Assembly (NCBI GenBank): GCA_024244685.1
Contig: JAAEOJ010000139.1
Coordinates: forward strand, 124,001-188,000
Length of the DNA: 64,000 nucleotides
Source: Mycoplasma sp.
GTDB taxonomy: Bacteria; Bacillota_I; Bacilli_A; Mycoplasmatales; Metamycoplasmataceae
Direction of reading: 5' to 3'
The notes below the pieces were generated by a model that saw only the letters and a program-made list of their open reading frames with translations, ran no database searches and was not told where the DNA came from. Below, one piece after another: positions 1 through 10,655 of the stretch. Positions within the stretch are counted from its first letter, which is position 1. Every line of letters starts with the position of its first letter. Made by a program: the position numbers and the translations under genes.

Positions 1-456
1 ATTATTTGTTTCAATAATAATATATCCATTATTATTTAAAAGGTTATTTTGAAATATATTTTGCAAAGTTTTGTTATATAAATCATATTCTTTAAAAGGC
101 GGATCCATAAAAATAAAGTCAAATTTAACTCCTGAAGTGTATTTTGTATATTGAACTGCATCTCTGTTAATTATTATTAAATTTGATATACCTAATTTTT
201 TTTTATTATTTTCTATTACTTTTAAAGCTTGTCTATTATTTTCTACAGCTATTGACTTCATTGCTCCTCTTGAAATAGCTTCAATAGAAAAAGCTGCACT
301 TCCTGCAAATAAATCTAAAATAATAGAATTTTTTAATTTAAATTGAATAGAAGAAAAAATAGCTTCTCTAACTCTGTCTATTGTAGGTCTTGTTATTTTT
401 AAGTCGGGTTGTTCAATTTTTCTGCCTTTATATTCTCCAGATATTATTCTTAACAT
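1..456 (-). CDS. rsmD: 16S rRNA (guanine-966-N2)-methyltransferase RsmD, C-terminus cut by window edge
   Basis: Methylates G966 of 16S rRNA in the small subunit using S-adenosylmethionine. The visible 152 residues hold the RsmD N-terminus (MLRIISGEYKGRKI), the SAM-binding segment DLFAGSAAFSIEA (the usual second Gly of DLFAGSGALG is Ala here) and the catalytic DPPF motif. The reading frame is open to base 1, so the C-terminus is missing. The ATG has no Shine-Dalgarno sequence. A TATAAT box on the minus strand ends 9 bases upstream, so the leader would be only a few bases. It is divergent from def. Identification is confident from the motifs. Confidence 0.9.
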   Translation of the reverse strand, partial: MLRIISGEYKGRKIEQPDLKITRPTIDRVREAIFSSIQFKLKNSIILDLFAGSAAFSIEAISRGAMKSIAVENNRQALKVIENNKKKLGISNLIIINRDAVQYTKYTSGVKFDFIFMDPPFKEYDLYNKTLQNIFQNNLLNNNGYIIIETNN

Positions 457-465
457 ATTATTTTA

Positions 466-484
466 ATTATACACATGCTATAAT
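466..484. promoter_or_regulatory. Divergent -10 boxes of rsmD and def
   Basis: A minus-strand TATAAT (466-471) and a plus-strand TATAAT (479-484) sit 7 bp apart in the 34-bp rsmD-def gap. The def box ends exactly 6 bases before its ATG, which would put the transcript start at or next to the start codon. The two promoters must overlap, so their -35 regions lie within the opposite gene. Confidence 0.7.
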
Positions 485-490
485 AAAAAT

Positions 491-1039
491 ATGAACTTTA
501 AAATAAATGAAATTCCTGTAGATAAAAAAATACTTAGAAAAGAACTTAATGAAGTAACGTTTCCAATTTCAAAAGAAAATAAAAAAATAGCAGATTGAAT
601 GATAAATTATATTGATGAATCACAAAAACCAGGTTTTGAAGATAGAGCTGGAGTAGGTATCGCAGCAAATCAAATTGGAGTTGATTTAAAAATGTTTTAT
701 GTAAATATACCTTTGGATAATGGAACAAAATATATTGAATTTTTAATAAATCCAAAATTTAAAGCTATGGGAGCTGTAGATGCTGCATTAGAAGGTGGTG
801 AGGGGTGTCTATCAGTTCCAGAAAATTGACCAAATACAATTGGATATGTAAATAGAAAGTTTAAAGTTATAATTACAGGTTATTCTTATTTACAAAAAAA
901 AGAAGTAACAATAACTAAAGTTGGTTATCCAGCGATAGTGTTGCAACATGAAATGGATCATATTAATGGAGGTTTGTTTTATGATAAAATAAACCAAAAA
1001 AATCCTTGAGAAAAAAAACCAAACATAACAATAATTTAA
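491..1039 (+). CDS. def: Peptide deformylase
   Basis: Removes the formyl group from the N-terminal methionine of new proteins; a metalloenzyme. The 182-residue protein has all three family motifs: GVGIAANQIG (54-63), EGCLS (104-108, metal-ligand Cys) and HEMDH (153-157, two His ligands and catalytic Glu). Trp36, Trp113 and Trp173 are encoded by TGA. The ATG at 491 has no ribosome binding site but lies 6 bases after a TATAAT, suggesting a leaderless message. The last codons form the left arm of the terminator hairpin. Monocistronic by appearance. Confidence 0.95.
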
Positions 1040-1062
1040 TAATTTTGTTATGTTTGGTTTTT
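1015..1062 (+). terminator. Rho-independent terminator of def, overlapping its 3' end
   Basis: A perfect 17-bp inverted repeat (arms 1015-1031 and 1045-1061) closes a 13-base loop, with A-rich and T-rich ends. The left arm is inside the final codons of def, so the stop codon lies in the loop. Confidence 0.8.
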
Positions 1063-1156
1063 AAAGTAAATTTTTAATATATAATATTAATTAGATAAGT
1101 AATTGAAAAATTATAGAAAACAAATTAAGTTAATTTATATTAATTAGGAGACATAC

Positions 1157-2839
1157 ATGAAAACAAGATTTTGATCTCTTGGTGGTCTGCAAGAAATTGG
1201 TAAAGCTGCTTTAATTTTTGAACATGATAATGAAATTATTATTATGGATTCAGGAATTAAGTTTGCTGATTTCTCTTCAGGTATCCAAGGAATAATACCA
1301 AATTATACATATTTAATTGAAAAAAAAGAAAAAATTAAAGCTTTATTTATTACTCATGGTCATGAAGATCATATTGGAGCAATACCTTATTTATTACAAG
1401 AAATCCATGTTCCGGTTATTTATGCTCCAAAAATTGGTGTTGAGTATATTAAAGCAAGGCTAGCCGAAAGAAAAGTTAAACACAATACTAAATTTATAGT
1501 TATTGAACCTGATATGAATGTTTCTTTTGAACACTTTAAAGTTGATTTTTGAGCTGGACAACACTCGATTCCTGATGCTTTTGGAATTAGAGTAAAAACA
1601 CCAAATGGTAATTTTGCAAATACTGGTGATTTTAGAATTGACTATACTCCTATTGGTAGAGAAACTGATTTTAATAAATTAGAAGTTATTGGAAAAGAAG
1701 GTTTAGATGTATTTATTTCTGATTCAACTAATGCAATGAGACCAGATCACTCTCCTACTGAACAAGGTATTTTAGCTGATATTGAAAAATTTATTAAAGA
1801 AGGTACTAAAAAAGTTTTTGTTACAGCTTTTGCATCTAATATTGAAAGAGCTGGAGCAATTATAGAAATGGCAGAAAAATTAGGAAAAAAAGTTTGTCCT
1901 TTTGGTAGATCTATGGTTAATGGTATTAAAATAGCTATTAATGCAGGTTATATTAAAGTTAAACCTGGAACTATTATTGATAAAAAACAAATTTCTAAAT
2001 TTGATGATAATGAATTATTGATTCTTACAACAGGATCACAAGGTGAAGAAATGGCGGCTCTATCAAGAATGGCTAGAGGTCAACATCATCAAGTTCAATT
2101 ACAAAAGGATGATATAGTTATATTTTCTTCTTCTCCAATTCCAGGTAATAGAATGAAAATTGAGTTATTAGTAAATCAACTTTCTAAACTTGGAGTTATA
2201 ATCAAAGAAAATGGTGTTGATGGAAGACTACATACATCAGGGCATGCTTATAAAGATGAACATCGTACAATTTTTAGAAAAGTAAAAGCCAAATATTTTA
2301 TTCCTTTCCATGGAGAATATAGAATGTCAGTTGCTCATAAACAAACCGCTGTTGAATGCGGAATCAAAGAAGAAAATATTTTTCTTGCAGACAATGGACA
2401 AGTTTTTACTTTAGATAACCATAAATTGGAACTTACTGATGAAGTTATTGATGTAGGTCCTATTTATATTGATGGAATTACAGCATCAAAAAAAACAGGT
2501 GTTGTTATTAAAGAAAGAGAACAACTTGGAGATTCAGGTTTTGTTAATATTATTATAGTAATAAATAAATCCAAAAATCAAATTATAGGAAGACCAAGAA
2601 TTATTTCTAGAGGTACTTTATTTGTTAAAGCTGAACAAGAATTAATGAATGAAGTTCAAAAATTAGTTCATGGTTCAACTCTTTATACAATCAAAAATAA
2701 AAAAAATTGAACTATAAAAGATATTAATTCAATAATAATTGAAAGAATACAACCTTTATTTTATAAACTAAAAAGAAGAAGACCAATTATTATTCCTCAA
2801 ATTATTTTTATTGATGAAGAAAGAAAAAAAGAAAAAATA
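1157..2839 (+). CDS. rnjA: Ribonuclease J
   Basis: Metallo-beta-lactamase/beta-CASP ribonuclease for mRNA decay and rRNA/tRNA maturation in Firmicutes and mollicutes. The 560-residue product is close to the usual length. It has the zinc motif HGHEDH (67-72), then the second His segment (GQHSIPDAFG), the TGDFRID motif, SDSTNA, and the beta-CASP region with TTGSQGE and PFHGEYRM. In-frame TGA codons at the W of FWSLGG and of FWAGQHS are Trp. It is preceded by GGAG 6-7 bases before the ATG. Its tail is Lys/Glu-rich and it ends just before a convergent terminator. Confidence 0.93.
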
Positions 2840-2849
2840 ATTAATATTT

Positions 2850-2881
2850 AATAAAAACTTGAAATTATTCAAGTTTTTATT
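2850..2881. terminator. Bidirectional terminator between rnjA and the PTS IIB-like gene
   Basis: Stem AAAAACTTGAA / TTCAAGTTTTT with a short loop. A and T tracts on both sides let it serve both convergent genes. Its right edge touches the stop codon of the minus-strand gene. Confidence 0.7.
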
Positions 2882-3230
2882 AAATATATTTTTCAATTTC
2901 TTTTTTTATTGCATTCGCTGTCTTGCCAACTATAAGTGTTATTGAAGATGAAGTAAACATAACACCTGATATACCACTTATTTTTTTTATTTTATCTTTT
3001 TTTACATTTTGTATTTTTTTTATTATTATTTTTACTTTGTTTTGTGTATTAGTAACTTCAGTTATATTTTTAATATCAATAAATTCTAAAAGCTTTTTTA
3101 AATTTATATTAACCTTATTAATTTTTTTTAATTCATTTTTTATTTTGGTTTTTTTATTTAATCAAATTCATATAAAACCAAAAGTTAAAATTGTAATAAT
3201 AGTTAATTTTAATTTATCTACAAAATTCAT
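2880..3230 (-). CDS. Membrane-anchored PTS IIB-like protein lacking the phosphorylated Cys
   Basis: A 116-residue protein with one N-terminal membrane segment (about 8-25) and a C-terminal domain (about 45-116) resembling glucose-family PTS enzyme IIB. The match covers LLEFIDIKNITEVTN, then KVKI, the KISGISGVMFTSSSITLIVG stretch and the closing helix AIKKEIEKYI. In active IIB domains a Cys in a C-x-T-R-L segment carries the phosphate; the equivalent position is Thr62 in TNTQNKVKI. I infer a domain retained for binding or regulation rather than phosphotransfer. The ATG at 3230 follows AAGGAG. It is alone between convergent rnjA and divergent trpS. Confidence 0.6.
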
Positions 3231-3331
3231 ATTTTCTCCTTAATTATATTTTTTAATTATAACATTATAAAATAATGGCTTTTAAATTATTATATAAATA
3301 AGCTTACCATTATAATTTTTTTCCTTTTGTG

Positions 3332-3337
3332 TATAAT
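3332..3337 (+). promoter_or_regulatory. -10 box of trpS
   Basis: TATAAT about 40 bases before the trpS ATG. The predicted leader of about 35 bases carries a strong GGGAGGG ribosome binding site. I see no T-box specifier stem or T-box sequence in so short a leader. Confidence 0.5.
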
Positions 3338-3378
3338 TTTAAGAGAAACTTTAAAAAATATTTAAAAAGGGAGGGTAT

Positions 3379-4368
3379 ATGAAAAAGCGTGTTGTTAGTG
3401 GTATAACCGCAACAGGAAGTTTAACTATTGGAAATTACTTAGGTGCAATTAAAAACTTTGTTGAATTACAAGATGATTATGATATGTTTATATTTGTTGC
3501 TGATTTACATGCTTTAACTACAAGTATAGATCCTAAATTACTTGAAAAAAATAAAAAAGAAATTATGGCTTTATATTTAGCTTGTGGATTAGACCCAAAT
3601 AAATCAACAATTTTTTTTCAATCAGATGTTATAGAACACGGAATCATGAATTGATTAATGTTGACACAAACAACTTTAGGAGAATTAAATAGGATGACTC
3701 AATTTAAAGATAAATCTTCTAAGGTTAAAAGTTCTAATAAAACTCAAAAAATTCCTACAGGAATATTGATGTATCCTACATTAATGGCTGGAGATATATT
3801 ATTATATAATCCTCATTTAGTTCCAGTAGGTATAGACCAAAAACAGCACTTGGAATTAACTAGAAATATAGCTATTAGAATTAATAATAAGTTTGGAGAA
3901 ATATTTAATATACCTGAAGTTTTTATATCAAAGGAAGGTTCAAAAATAATGTCATTAACTGATCCAAATGTAAAAATGTCTAAATCTTCTACTCAATCTA
4001 ATTCACATATATTATTATTAGATGATCCAAGCATAGCAATCAAAAAAATTATGAAGTCTGTTACAGACTCAGAAAATAAAGTTTTTATATCAGATGATAA
4101 GCCTGGTGTTAAAAACTTATTAACAATTTATGCAGGTTTAAAAAATATTTCTTTAAATGAATCGGAAAATCTATTTAAAGATTCTAATTACAAAGAATTT
4201 AAGGAAAGCGTTGCTAAAGAGGTTGAAAAATTTTTAATTAATTTACAAAATAAGTTTCAAGAATCTATGAGTAAGGTTGATGAGGTCTCTATAATTGGTG
4301 CTCAAAAAGCTCAAAAAATAGCAAGAAAGAATTTAATTGAATTGGAAACTAAAATGGGTTTAAAATAA
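3379..4368 (+). CDS. trpS: Tryptophan--tRNA ligase
   Basis: Class I synthetase that charges tRNA-Trp with tryptophan. The 329-residue protein has the typical N-terminus SGITATGSLTIGNYLGAI with the HIGH-like TIGN (16-19), the AGDILLY and VPVGIDQKQHLELTR segments, and the KMSKS signature at 199-203. Length is normal for bacterial TrpRS. One TGA, in the segment GIMNWLML, is Trp. The start at 3379 is fixed by GGGAGGG immediately upstream. In this organism its tRNA substrate must decode UGA; a tRNA-Trp(UCA) lies at 43603-43678. Confidence 0.95.
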
Positions 4369-4391
4369 AAACTTCTAATATAGAAGTTTTT
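4367..4391. terminator. Bidirectional terminator between trpS and the YitT-like gene
   Basis: Stem AAAAACTTCTA / TAGAAGTTTTT with a 3-base loop. It lies between convergent genes and overlaps the minus-strand stop codon by two bases. Confidence 0.75.
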
Positions 4392-5403
4392 ATTTATCAA
4401 TTATATTTGTATTAAAATTACCATAAATATCTTTAATTATTACTCTTGTTGCAAATAAGTTAGGATCAATATGTTTTATTTTTTTCATAAAATCTTTAGA
4501 TTCTAAAAATAACATAACGGTTTCTATTCTTCAAGTTTTTTGATTTGTGTAACCTGAAGTCACTTCGTTGATTTGATATCCATGTGAATAGCCACTTTCA
4601 TTCATTCACTTTAATAAAGCATCAGGTTTTTTAGTTGTTATTTTAATACTTATTTTTCTATATTTAGGATAAAATTTGCCTAATACTAAAGAAGATAAAA
4701 ATATATATGATAACGTTCCAAATGTAATTGGACCAAAAATTTGTTGAATAAAATTTCCTCCTGTTGGAACTTTTTTTAGAATTACTTGTATTAAGATCAT
4801 AGATAAACTAATTGAAGAAGTAACTAGAGAGTTTATTATTCCTAAAGACTTTTTTTTCTTAATAGAGATGTAATAAACTATAAAATCAGCTCCAGCTGTT
4901 GATGAGCCATTCTTTCAGCAAATAACAGATGCAAAACCAACAAGAATTCCTGCTATTGCTGTTTGTATTATTATTGCTCATTTTTCTTTAACTAAACCAA
5001 CTTTAATTAAAGAAAAATGTTTTTTTATTAATTCTTCTTTGGTTCATACTCCAACATTAAATGGATCTGGATCTGGAATTAAATAATTTAATAATGAACC
5101 TCATAACGTTTGAAATAAAAGAAATATAGTTGTTAAAACAACAAATTTCTTTTTTGTTTTAAAAAAGAAAAATATTATAAAAGGAATATTAAAAATTAAG
5201 TATAAAATAGAGTAATATTCTTTTAAATCAATAAATAAATAAGTTAAAAGTTGTGGAATTGCGCTTAAACCAGAAGCAAATGATTTAGCTGAATGTGAAA
5301 ATAAATGTATTCCAACTGAATATAAAAATGAACCTAAAATTATCAATATTATTTTTTGAATTTGTTTTAATATAGGTTCTTTATTAAAATTTTTGTAATT
5401 CAT
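4390..5403 (-). CDS. YitT family membrane protein (DUF161/DUF2179)
   Basis: A 337-residue integral membrane protein. The N-terminal two-thirds has about five or six hydrophobic segments, with family-like features: the SAKSFASGLSAIPQLL loop and the WKNGSSTAGADFIVYYISIKK segment. The last 75 residues form a soluble DUF2179-like domain (VTSGYTNQKTWRIETVMLFLESKDF). The role of the family is not firmly known; members are common in Firmicutes and mollicutes, often in several copies. Several TGA codons read as Trp. The ATG at 5403 has no Shine-Dalgarno; a TATAAT at 5411-5416 ends 7 bases upstream. Confidence 0.8.
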
Positions 5404-5446
5404 AAAATTAATTATATATTAATAAAATAATAAATATCTAATAATA

Positions 5447-6667
5447 TTATTTTTCTGTAATTTCAAATATTGTTTGTTCAAACTTTTTATTTTCTATAAC
5501 TTTAAAAATGTATTTATTTTTGTAAATATATTTTAAGCCTTTTTTAATATTTCTATTAATTCTATTAGAAACTCATTTGTATACTGTTATATTTGAATCT
5601 TTATTATCAAAATTAGTATTCAATCTTTTTTCAAGAACTGATAACTTAGTTTTACCTTCAACAATTAATTTGTGCAATCCTACCTCGCGTATATCTCCTA
5701 ACTTATCATGTTCATCATAAATTTCTCCTATTAACTCTTCAATAATATCTTCCATTGTAAATATACCAACTACTTTTTTATCTTTATTTGTAGCAGAAAC
5801 AAAACCTATATATGACTTCTCATATCTTAGTTTTTCTAAAGCTAATGTTAATATTGTATTTTTTGAAATAATTGGAACTTTATATGATAGAGATAATAAA
5901 TCTTGATTATTTTTTTTAAAAATAAGATCTTTTAAATGTATTATACCGATATATTCATTTTTATGTTTTAAGGGTATCCTTGTATACCCAGATTTTTTAA
6001 ATTTTTCCTTAGCTATTGCAACTGTATCTGTACTATTTAGTGTAATGGTTTCTTGAATTTTTATATAAATATTGTTAACTTTAATAGAATCGAATTCAAG
6101 AGCATTTGTGGCTAAAGTTGCCTCTCTTTTTTCTATAACCCCTTCTTTTCTACCGATAGAAATTAATTGTTTTATTTGATCTTCTGTATTTGTAACACCT
6201 GAAGACAAACTCATTTTTTTTAATGGTAAGGTCAAAGGCAAAAAGAATCAATTAAGTATTTCCATTAAAAATACTATTTTTACCAAATAACCATAAGCAT
6301 ATTTTCTTGCGAAGAGTTTAGGAAGTATTTCACCAAAAATAACTATAATTGGAGTCATAACTGAAACTGATAATATTGTTGTTAATAAATCGTTATTTAT
6401 AAATGTGTGACTTAAGATATATGAAATCAAAACTGAAGCACATATATTTACAAGATTATTACCAATAAGAATTGTAGATAGTGTTCAACTAAATGTTTTT
6501 AAATGTTTCTTTAATAATCTTCCTGTTTTTTTATTCTTAGAAATCTCTTGTTGAATTTTTGCTGGATTAACTGATGAATAAGCTGTTTCTGCAGCAGAAA
6601 ATATAGATGATAATAGAATTAAACAAACAAGCAATATAGATAAACCTATTATGAGTGATTTACTCAT
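5447..6667 (-). CDS. CorC/HlyC-type membrane protein (DUF21 + CBS pair)
   Basis: The 406-residue protein has an N-terminal DUF21 domain (about 1-180) with an initial membrane helix, the family motif SAAETAYSSVNP, and further helices around IGNNLVNI and FGEILPKLFA. A pair of CBS domains follows (about 190-310; TRIPLKHK, IGIIHLKDL, VVGIFTMEDIIEELIGEIYDE). A short CorC-type C-terminal domain ends the protein. Relatives are implicated in Mg2+ or other cation efflux. Its ATG shares one base with the dnaB stop (TAATG) and is preceded by AAGGAG, so it is translationally coupled to the dnaB-rplI-gdpP operon. Confidence 0.85.
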
Positions 6668-8004
6668 TAAAATTCTCCTTTAGGTTTATTTTGAAATAAA
6701 CCTATTGTTGGATCAAAAATTAACTCTAATTTACCTGTTGCTCCATTACGATGTTTTGAAATAATAACTTCTGTAATTTGATGCCTTTCTTCTGTTTTAT
6801 CTTCTATATTTTTTTTAGGGTTATAATAAGCATCTCTATATAGAAACATTATTAAATCAGCATCTTGTTCAATAGCTCCAGATTCTCTAATATCAGACAT
6901 TAAAGGTCTTTTATCTTCACGTTGTTCTACACGACGAGAAAGTTGTGATAAAGCGATAACAGGAACATTTAATTCACGAGCTAATTTTTTTAATCCACGT
7001 GAAATAGCTGAAACTTCTGCTTGTCTATTATCTCCCGAAGAACCTTTAGGACCAGCAATTAATTGCATATAATCAACTAAAATAATATCTATTGATTTTG
7101 TTTGGTTTAATTTTTTTGCTTTTCACATTAATTCAGATAAGGTTAATCCAGGAGTATCATCAATAAATAAATTCATATTTGATATTTCTTCTTCTGCTTG
7201 ATTAATCTTAATTCAATCTTGCTTACTTAAGTTATTTTTTTTAAATTTATAACTATCTACATATGATGTTGATGACAGTATACGAGCTAAAAGTTGTTCT
7301 TTAGGCATTTCAAGAGAGAAAAAAGCAATCGTATTATTTCTTGCAGCACTTTGTGATATATTAAGTGCAAAAGCTGTTTTACCCATTGAGGGTCTAGCTG
7401 CCAAAATTATTAAATCTCCTTTTTGAAATCCTGAAGTTATTTCATTAAAGTCATCTCATTCTGTTGGAATCCCAGAAATAGATCCTCCTTGCATACGTTT
7501 TTGAATTTGTTCTATTGTTTTTTTAATTATTTCTTTTGAATGTTCAAAATCACGCATTTCTGTTTCTCTTGTAGAAGCTAGTATTTCTGTTTCTACTTTT
7601 TCAATTAAAAGGTTTGAATCAGCATCTGATTTATCCAATTCTTTTGAAAGTGATGTAACAACTTCCTTAACATAACGAAGTTTGGCCTTTTCTGAAATAA
7701 CTTTTATAAAACCAAATAAATTTGATTCTAAAGCTGATGCTGCTATTAATTCAGCAAGATATTCTTCTTTACCTATCTTTTCAAAATTTCCAGATGTTTT
7801 TAATTCATTTATAATAGCTGCCATTTCTATTTTAAGTCCATTTTCTACTATTTTTTTTATTGCTGAATAAATTATTTTATGTTTAGAATCAAAAAATTCT
7901 TCAGGTTGTAAATAACCTATCGATTGTGATGCGACTTTATAATTAGATATAAGAAGACCGAGGACAGCTTTTTCAGTATCTATTGATTTATGTTGTTTTG
8001 CCAT
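6667..8004 (-). CDS. dnaB: Replicative DNA helicase DnaB (DnaC of Bacillus)
   Basis: The hexameric 5'-3' helicase of the replication fork. The 445-residue protein has the N-terminal DnaB domain (EKAVLGLLI, about 10-110) and a RecA-like C-terminal ATPase domain. That domain has Walker A RPSMGKT (204-210), the FSLEMP segment, Walker B IILVDYMQLI, and the SQLSRRVEQREDKRP and SDIRESGAIEQDAD motifs. It follows rplI with a 17-base overlap, the conserved Firmicutes order gdpP-rplI-dnaB. The helicase loader DnaI lies at 24.6 kb. Trp codons are TGA. Confidence 0.95.
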
Positions 8005-8437
8005 TCTTACCTACCCTTATTTTTATTTTTGTTTTTATATTATTTTTTAATTTTACTTCAATTTCTGTAATTCCTATTGAAGAAATTGAATTATATTTTA
8101 AGTTATACTTACCAATATAATTAATACCATTTTCTTTCAATTTCTTTAAAATTTGTTTATTAGTAATAGAACCATGAACAATATTATTTGTTGTTTTTAA
8201 AGAAAAAAATAATTCTATTTTTTCTAACTCTTCTTTTTGTTTTATTGAAGTATTAATTTGTTCGGTTTTTTCTTTATTTATAATATCTATTTTTTTATTT
8301 AAATACCTTTGAGTTGATGAATTAACAGGAATAGCAAAACCTTTTTTTATTAAAAAATTTTTTGCATATCCATCAGCTACTTCTATAATATCATTTACTT
8401 TACCTTTTTGACAATTTTTTATTATAATTACTTTCAT
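7988..8437 (-). CDS. rplI: 50S ribosomal protein L9
   Basis: A 149-residue ribosomal protein binding 23S rRNA at the L1 side of the large subunit. The N-terminal domain is recognisable (KGKVNDIIEVADGYAKNFLIKKGFA). A long charged linker helix follows (about 45-80), and the C-terminal domain contains NIVHGSITNKQI, the counterpart of the usual LFGSVT motif. Its 3' end overlaps dnaB by 17 bases, and it follows gdpP by 20 bases. The start has no purine-rich ribosome binding site beyond a weak GTTAGG. Confidence 0.92.
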   Translation of the reverse strand: MKVIIIKNCQKGKVNDIIEVADGYAKNFLIKKGFAIPVNSSTQRYLNKKIDIINKEKTEQINTSIKQKEELEKIELFFSLKTTNNIVHGSITNKQILKKLKENGINYIGKYNLKYNSISSIGITEIEVKLKNNIKTKIKIRVGKNGKTT

Positions 8438-8457
8438 TTAATATACCTAACCATTCA

Positions 8458-10425
8458 TTATTTTAATTTTGCGTCTTTTCCTCTACTTATTATAGCTTGT
8501 GTTATGTTATCTTTAAAAATCAATAAAGGTTCTTCTGAAGTTGCCGCTGCTGCACTAAAGTGACCTCCACCACCAACTTCCTCAGCAATAATTTGAACAT
8601 TTACCCCTACTGATCTAGAAGACATTTTAAATAATTTTTTTCCTGGAACTTTAGCGATAACAAATGCAGCTAATCTACCTTGTGTTCTTAATATTTCATC
8701 TGCAGCTGAAGCAACAACATCAGAGTCAGCTTCATAAGGATATGAAGCTATGTAATAACCTGGCTTCACTTCTTCTAGATTAGATAATATTTTTCTAATC
8801 AAATTAGAATTTTCTTCAGAAAATTTCAAAAGATCTACTGCATCTTCAGCTTTAGCTCCAAAAATTTCTAATCATGAAGCAGCAGCAAATGTTCTAGAAG
8901 AAACTTTTTTTTGAAATATCTTTGTATCTAAATAAATACCTGATAATAATAGTTGTGCAGCTGTTAATGAAGGTTTTAAGTTTATTTTAGCATATTGAAT
9001 TAATTCTGTTATTATTTCTGATGCCGAAGAAACAGATGCATCAATATATGTGTTTGTTTTTAAAACTCCCTTTGGCAATTCTGATACACGATGATGATCA
9101 AAAATAAAAATATTTTTTCGAGGAATATTAACTAAAGCATAAGGGTTTTCTGTTCTTTCTGGATCTGCTACATCACAAATTACAACCATTGTACTTTTTT
9201 TCATATATGAATTTGATAAATGAGGTTTTAAAAACACATTTTTCGAATCAGGTATAAAGTTTTTTATTGCTTTTTTAGATGAATTATCAAATATACTACC
9301 AACAATGAATGCTTCTTTTCCCATTTTTTTTGCTTGTTCATAAATAGCATAAGCTGAACCTATAGAATCAAGATCTGCCATTTTATGACCATAAACTAAT
9401 ACTGTTTTAATATCTTCTGATTTTAAGGTAGAGAAAAATAATTCAGATAATTTTATAATTGATACACGTGATGAAGTAGAGAAAGCTTCTGTATTAGCAC
9501 CATAATATTTGTACCCACTTTGAAGTGAAGCTATTGTAATCTGGTTACCACCTCTACTTTGAGATTGTGATAAAGCATCTTTTGCTAACTGAATTAATTC
9601 AGATGGAATTGTTGATCCGGTACCAAAACCAACAGAAATAGTTGTTTTAATATTATCTACTTTTAATTTTGTTTCTAAATCAATTAATTCTTTAAAGTCT
9701 TGTTTTTGTAATATTTCTAAAGTTTCATTATCAGTGATAATTAAAAATTTACTATTTATATATTGACGATAAATAATTTTATATTTTTCAACAAGTTTAT
9801 CAAGAACCTTTATTATTGAGGATTGAATTGAAAAAACAATCTCTTCAGGTAATGTAGAAAGATACTCTTGAAAGTTATCAATATCAATTTCACCAATTAC
9901 TGTTCTTTCATTAATATATTTTTTTTGAATCCTCTCTCTATCAGAAACATCTTTAATAATTATAGAATTTGAATTCCTTACAATTTTTGCTTCATAAATC
10001 ATTTTTTCCAATTCAAATATAAATTCATTTTTATTTGAATTTATTTCTTCAGTTGATAATTTACTTATATCTATAATATTTTTACCCATAAGAGTATTTT
10101 TAAATCTATCATTAATAAACTTTGAAGTTCAAATAATTATTCCTTCATTATTAAACATAATAGCTCCAACGCCAATATTTGAAAGTAATTCTTCAATATA
10201 TTGTTCAAATGATTTTTTTATTTCCACTCTTTGTTTTTTAGATATGAATCTTATTGAATAAATAATGGTTATTAGCATAATTAAAATAATAAAAATAACA
10301 AAAAGTAAAACTAATTTACTTGTAAAAGTATTTTCAAACCTTAAAATTATTGCTATTGCTGAAATTATTGAACTAATAATTATAAAAATTAAACAAGCTA
10401 TTAATGTTTTAAAATTTGTTTTCAT
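8458..10425 (-). CDS. gdpP: Cyclic-di-AMP phosphodiesterase GdpP
   Basis: Hydrolyses c-di-AMP and so controls potassium and osmotic homeostasis. The 655-residue protein shows two N-terminal membrane helices (about 8-65), a short PAS-like region, a degenerate GGDEF domain (about 170-310), and DHH/DHHA1 catalytic domains. These carry YGHKMADLDSIGS (345-357), the FDHHRVSELP motif near residue 438, and the C-terminal GGGGHFSAAA. An upstream in-frame GTG (10470) exists, but I chose the ATG at 10425 because a TATAAT ends 7 bases before it and no Shine-Dalgarno is present. First gene of the gdpP-rplI-dnaB-CorC unit. Confidence 0.93.
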
Positions 10426-10432
10426 AATAATA

Positions 10433-10438
10433 ATTATA
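10433..10438 (-). promoter_or_regulatory. -10 box for leaderless gdpP
   Basis: TATAAT ends 7 bases before the gdpP ATG, so transcription would begin at or beside the start codon. It decides between the ATG at 10425 and the in-frame GTG upstream, which this promoter would leave untranscribed. Confidence 0.6.
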
Positions 10439-10589
10439 CTATAAACAAGAAAATAAAAAATAAATAGCACTTATAATAAGCTAAGTAGAAATCAAATCAA
10501 CCAAAAACTAAAAAGGCCATTAGACAAATAATGAAGTTTCTTGTAGATATATAAGATTAAATAAATATTTATTTTTTTATATTTTAATT

Positions 10590-10655
10590 TATAATAAATA
10601 ATGAGTAAGAAATTACTCCTTGGCAAATATGCCCAAAGACCAAAAGGAGGCCAAT
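10590..10655 (+). promoter_or_regulatory. rpsF promoter and structured leader, possible S6:S18 autoregulatory site
   Basis: TATAAT at 10590-10595 predicts a leader of about 54 bases. In it, CTCCTTGG (10617-10624) can pair with CC-AA-AAGGAG, covering the AAGGAGG ribosome binding site of rpsF, with a GGC/GCC hairpin between the arms. An upstream AGTAA/TTACT hairpin could compete for the CTCC strand. In many bacteria the S6:S18 complex represses its own operon through a leader of this kind. The pairing is visible; the regulatory role is inferred. Confidence 0.45.

Noticed and set aside
2923..3243. 106-residue plus-strand reading frame rich in Phe and Ile
   Set aside because: It is antisense to the PTS IIB-like gene, has no ribosome binding site and its composition is the mirror of a Lys/Asn-rich coding strand.
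3240..3378. T-box or other amino-acid riboswitch before trpS
   Set aside because: The predicted leader is about 35 bases, too short for a T-box, and no T-box consensus is visible.
10426..10470. Upstream GTG start for gdpP adding 15 residues
   Set aside because: A TATAAT box lies inside this extension, 7 bases before the ATG at 10425, so the extension would be outside the message, and it has no ribosome binding site.
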